Shown here one piece after another: positions 9,604-11,718 of a stretch of DNA of 11,718 nucleotides. Positions within the stretch are counted from its first letter, which is position 1, and every line of letters starts with the position of its first letter. The notes below the pieces were generated by a model, which saw only the letters and a program-made list of their open reading frames with translations, searched no databases and was not told the origin of the DNA. Source of the stretch: Dissophora ornata (taxonomy: Eukaryota > Mortierellomycota > Mortierellomycetes > Mortierellales > Mortierellaceae); NCBI GenBank assembly GCA_025201705.1, contig MU617511.1, positions 1 to 11,718 of the forward strand. The letters run 5' to 3'. A program made the translations under genes and the position numbers.

Positions 9604-9877
9604 AATATTACTATAATAGCACGTTCACCCTCCATCATCACTACAGCATAGACGCACTCCATTACGAGAAGGTTACCTCAGAATCGAAACGTGGTGGAGG
9701 ATTAAAAAACATTGATTTATTTGATTTATTTGATTTGTTCTTTGGGGGTGGCCTGTGGGCTGCACGAGGCTTCTCGTCTGCATCGCTTTTACACGTCCTC
9801 TTCAGCATCTTTATGTCCTCTACAGCACCCTTCATGTCTCTCTGTAGCACCTTCATATCCTCTTGCTGCAAGCTCTT
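9604..9877. other. Intergenic space between convergent genes
   Basis: 274 bp separate the stop codons of the plus-strand SRPBCC gene and the minus-strand E2 gene, so the two 3' UTRs probably meet or overlap. It contains an AT-rich 9-bp tandem repeat with minus-strand AATAAA signals (9712-9738) and a 20-27 nt spaced repeat that runs into the end of the E2 coding sequence. No clear AATAAA for the plus-strand gene is present. Confidence 0.75.
9712..9738 (-). terminator. 9-bp tandem repeat carrying two AATAAA poly(A) signals for the E2 gene
   Basis: Two perfect units of TTGATTTAT (9712-9720, 9721-9729) plus a third with one change (TTGATTTGT, 9730-9738). Read on the minus strand they supply AATAAA at 9716-9721 and 9725-9730, about 150-165 nt downstream of the E2 stop codon, a plausible place for cleavage and polyadenylation. 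The repeat may simply have multiplied the signal. Confidence 0.6.
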
Positions 9878-9893
9878 TTACATGTCCTCTGCA
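9793..9893 (-). repeat. Tandem repeat growing out of the E2 stop codon
   Basis: Read on the minus strand, five related copies follow each other: GAGGACATGTAAAAGAGC (the last codons and stop of the E2 gene), GAGGATATGAAGGTGCTA, AGAGACATGAAGGGTGCT, GAGGACATAAAGATGCTG and GAGGACGTGTAAAAGCGA. Equivalent bases lie at 9884, 9857, 9836, 9815 and 9795, giving spacings of 27, 21, 21 and 20. The first four copies stay in the E2 reading frame beyond the stop, where they would read EDM-stop, EDMK, RDMK and EDIK. Copies one and five share the TGTAAAAG sequence. Confidence 0.8.
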
Positions 9894-11086
9894 GTGCGTC
9901 TTGCGATTCGCTGAACTTTCTTCTTGTACGAGGGGTAATCGTCCCGCCACTCCTTCTGTGAATTTCCAAACAAGGCAATCAACAATTTCTGAATTAGAAA
10001 AAAACGCACAAGCGCATGAATCTGCACAGGCCTCCTGCAAAGCATTGACGATCAGGGGGTGGGTGCGACTTACGGCAGCCTCGATGTTCGCAGGGCTCTC
10101 GTCGTTGGGGCTCGACAGCATTGAAATGACGCTGATAAGGATGGTTTCGACCGTATGCACCGGTGACCAGCGCTCGCTGGCCTGCTCATATCCGTACTTG
10201 TCCTCACCAGGGGGGTGCTATTGACCAAGGAGTGTGCTGCAGCGTAAGGAAATCATACTCCGAACGCCGATGCACGTTAAAGAATTATTGTATCATTCAT
10301 GTCTTACCAAAATGGAGATACAGACTTCGCCGTCGGGGTACACTACATACCGGACACAGAGGAGACGATTAACATTCAGCGCGTCATCTCATGATACACA
10401 AGTCCTTGGCAGCTAACCCAAGTCTATGATGACGCGCACAGATCCTCTCTCTTCCAGGCATACCGTTTGGATGATACATGTTAGTAGTGAACTTGAGCTT
10501 TGGTGGCATCAGTGGGTATTCCTGTGGGAAGGTCATAATTGCCCTGAAGAACCCTCCCTCACTATTGTCAGATGCAAATAAAGACGATTCGAAAGTCATT
10601 ATTTGTACTAAAACGACGGGAACCGCCCGGAATAGAATGAGGGAAGCGGGGGAGATCATCAGGAGTCGCGGTATTAGTCACAAAAAGACGATCCCGCAAG
10701 AAATGTCGAGGGACTGTGTACAGTGTGGCAGGCGGGTAGCTGAAGATTCTCTATCCATGTCCGCGCATGACTGGAAAAAAACATGTCCATTCCTGTTTTA
10801 TGGATGAGAATCGATACCCGTCGACTCCTTATTACATAGCCGCGGGTGGGAATCATGACATAGAACTTGGTCTTACTAGAGAGTGTCATGTGGGCCCATA
10901 ATCATGATCTCCCACTATACAGCAACAATGCGAACAAACGCTTGATTAGTACACACACACGATGTGATTGTTTTGCGTTCCGGAACTGTTTGGAACACAA
11001 GTCTCGAACCACCATTTTTACCTCATAGATGTTGTTGTCGTCGACGAGACCAGCAGAGAAACCTTCCACAGGGTGCTTTGTCAGCT
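9878..11086 (-). CDS. UBE2G1: Ubiquitin-conjugating enzyme E2, UBE2G1/Ubc15 class (5' end unresolved)
   Basis: Accepts activated ubiquitin on a cysteine and passes it on with an E3 ligase. Exons in transcript order: 11022-11086, 10877-10914, 10464-10561, 10308-10342, 10074-10217, 9878-9955. They join in frame to 152 residues plus stop. The five introns are 107, 315, 121, 90 and 118 bp, all GT-AG, mostly with GTAAGA/GTAAGT-like donors. The fold is continuous: [16 protein letters not shown], then [28 protein letters not shown], the HPN motif (YHPN), and the catalytic Cys in GEVCISIL (codon 10320-10322). Next comes the acidic insert [17 protein letters not shown] typical of the G/R/Cdc34 classes, then [15 protein letters not shown] and [23 protein letters not shown] and the KEWRDD ending favour UBE2G1/Ubc15 over UBE2G2/Ubc7. 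No C-terminal membrane anchor. About 15 N-terminal residues are missing. Nothing active-site related is lost, so it looks functional. Confidence 0.93.
10944..10951 (-). other. Near-consensus intron branch point
   Basis: Minus-strand TACTAATC, 28 nt before the acceptor AG at 10915-10916 of the intron 10915-11021. It is close to the fungal TACTAAC/CTRAY branch sequence and is preceded by a GT-dinucleotide run. It supports the splice model of the E2 gene. Confidence 0.7.
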
Positions 11087-11718
11087 CTATGGAGAGTGTT
11101 CAGCAACAGATCGGGAGGTCAGTGTGATCAATCAAAAAAACACGCTGGCGCGATACGCAGAAGGTGCTGTTCTGGAGTTTTTCCAAAAGGAGTAGACAGT
11201 GTAGATGGTCCCGATACTGCATGGGTGGTACAGCACAGGCCATGGTTCATCCTTCGCCCTCATTGTGCAGCATGAAAAGAATTCGGCGAGAACTAGAAGT
11301 TCGTCGTGCGTAAGGAGGATGGCTACAAGGGTGGTTGGTACAAAACGAGGCAAGAGGAAAGGGTTGTGCACCCTCGTTTCCGTCAAGCGCCCTTTCCACG
11401 ACGGAGCTCCCATGAGAAACGAAGCTTGGATCATGGAGATATGAACGTAGCAAAAAAAAATGATGGAAAGAACACCACAAGAGAAACAGAAACCCACTTG
11501 GGAAGGCTACCCAGTAGTTTCATGGCCATTACCCAACTCGTGCCTTCCTGCCTTCACTTTTTGTAAACTGGACGAATGGGACACTGGGTGAGGGTAACCA
11601 TTGGGTCCACCCTTGTGGGGATGCTCAACAAGTGACAAACTTTCTTTTTTTTTTTTCTTTCCGCGTTCTTCTACAGCTTGTGTGCTGTATTGCTTGCTGG
11701 CTAAGGAAGTAGAAATTG
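11087..11718 (-). other. Unresolved 5' part of the E2 gene and upstream DNA
   Basis: The exon beginning at 11086 starts two bases into a codon, so an upstream exon ending one base into that codon must exist. The sequence before it ends CTCCATAG with a likely branch sequence (TGCTGAAC), a normal acceptor. I could not find a convincing first exon encoding the expected roughly 15-residue helix. One possibility is ATGGCCATGAAACTACTGG at 11511-11529, which would splice in frame over a 424-bp intron to give MAMKLL before ELTKHP. Its donor (GTAGCC) is weak and the helix would be short. Otherwise exon 1 lies beyond the window. The stretch also holds A9 at 11452-11460 and T12 at 11645-11656, and no other gene is seen. 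Confidence 0.45.

Noticed and set aside
9662..9871. Separate minus-strand gene with a coiled-coil-like product
   Set aside because: It is the in-frame continuation of the E2 frame beyond its stop and part of the tandem repeat; treated as a finding, not a gene.
11175..11235. Minus-strand segment reading CLLLLEKLQ, resembling the E2 first helix
   Set aside because: No GT donor directly follows the similar part, and the extension to the next GT adds unrelated residues and the wrong ending.
11132..11497. Minus-strand frame containing VAILLTHDELLVLAE as a possible first exon of the E2 gene
   Set aside because: It lacks the basic helix pattern expected, has no suitable donor, and cannot be joined in the needed phase.
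1..11718. tRNA, rRNA, CRISPR array, insertion sequence, reverse transcriptase or integrase
   Set aside because: No cloverleaf could be closed around the few GGTTCGA-like words (such as minus strand near 5870 and 11008), no regular spaced repeats, and no catalytic motifs of these enzymes in any frame.

Overview
The window looks like eukaryotic nuclear DNA, most likely from a fungus. The evidence is two intron-bearing genes with short GT-AG introns (mostly 90-130 bp), a near-consensus branch point (TACTAATC, minus strand, 10944-10951), AATAAA-type poly(A) signals, and protein sequence of fungal UBE2G1/Ubc15 type. An early-diverging fungus such as Mucoromycota or Mortierellomycota is a guess from the intron style and the many poly(A)/poly(T) runs. 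I see no bacterial-style operons, RNA genes, CRISPR arrays or intact mobile elements.

Layout: (1) 1-8220, about 8.2 kb, holds no gene I can support. It has many homopolymer runs (T23 at 3268, T25 at 4588), short palindromes, and one compact repeat cluster at 4275-4486 (a hairpin running into three 16-bp tandem units, then two diverged copies of a roughly 60-bp unit). A weak two-exon candidate for a small secreted protein lies at 3833-4217. (2) 8221-9603, plus strand: a four-exon gene for a 345-residue protein with an N-terminal SRPBCC/polyketide-cyclase-like fold and a long, acidic, probably disordered C-terminal tail. (3) 9604-9877: the short space between two convergent genes, with a 21-nt tandem repeat and a doubled poly(A) signal. 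(4) 9878-11086, minus strand: at least six exons of a ubiquitin-conjugating enzyme E2 of the UBE2G1 (S. pombe Ubc15) class. Everything is recovered except the first roughly 15 residues. (5) 11087-11718: the unresolved 5' part of the E2 gene and its upstream DNA.

The two genes are convergent neighbours, and nothing in the sequence ties them to a common pathway. The most solid observations are the reconstructed splice structures, including a 35-nt microexon that carries the E2 catalytic cysteine, and a tandem array that seems to have grown from the last codons and stop of the E2 gene. I found no convincing undescribed system. The rest are modest leads.
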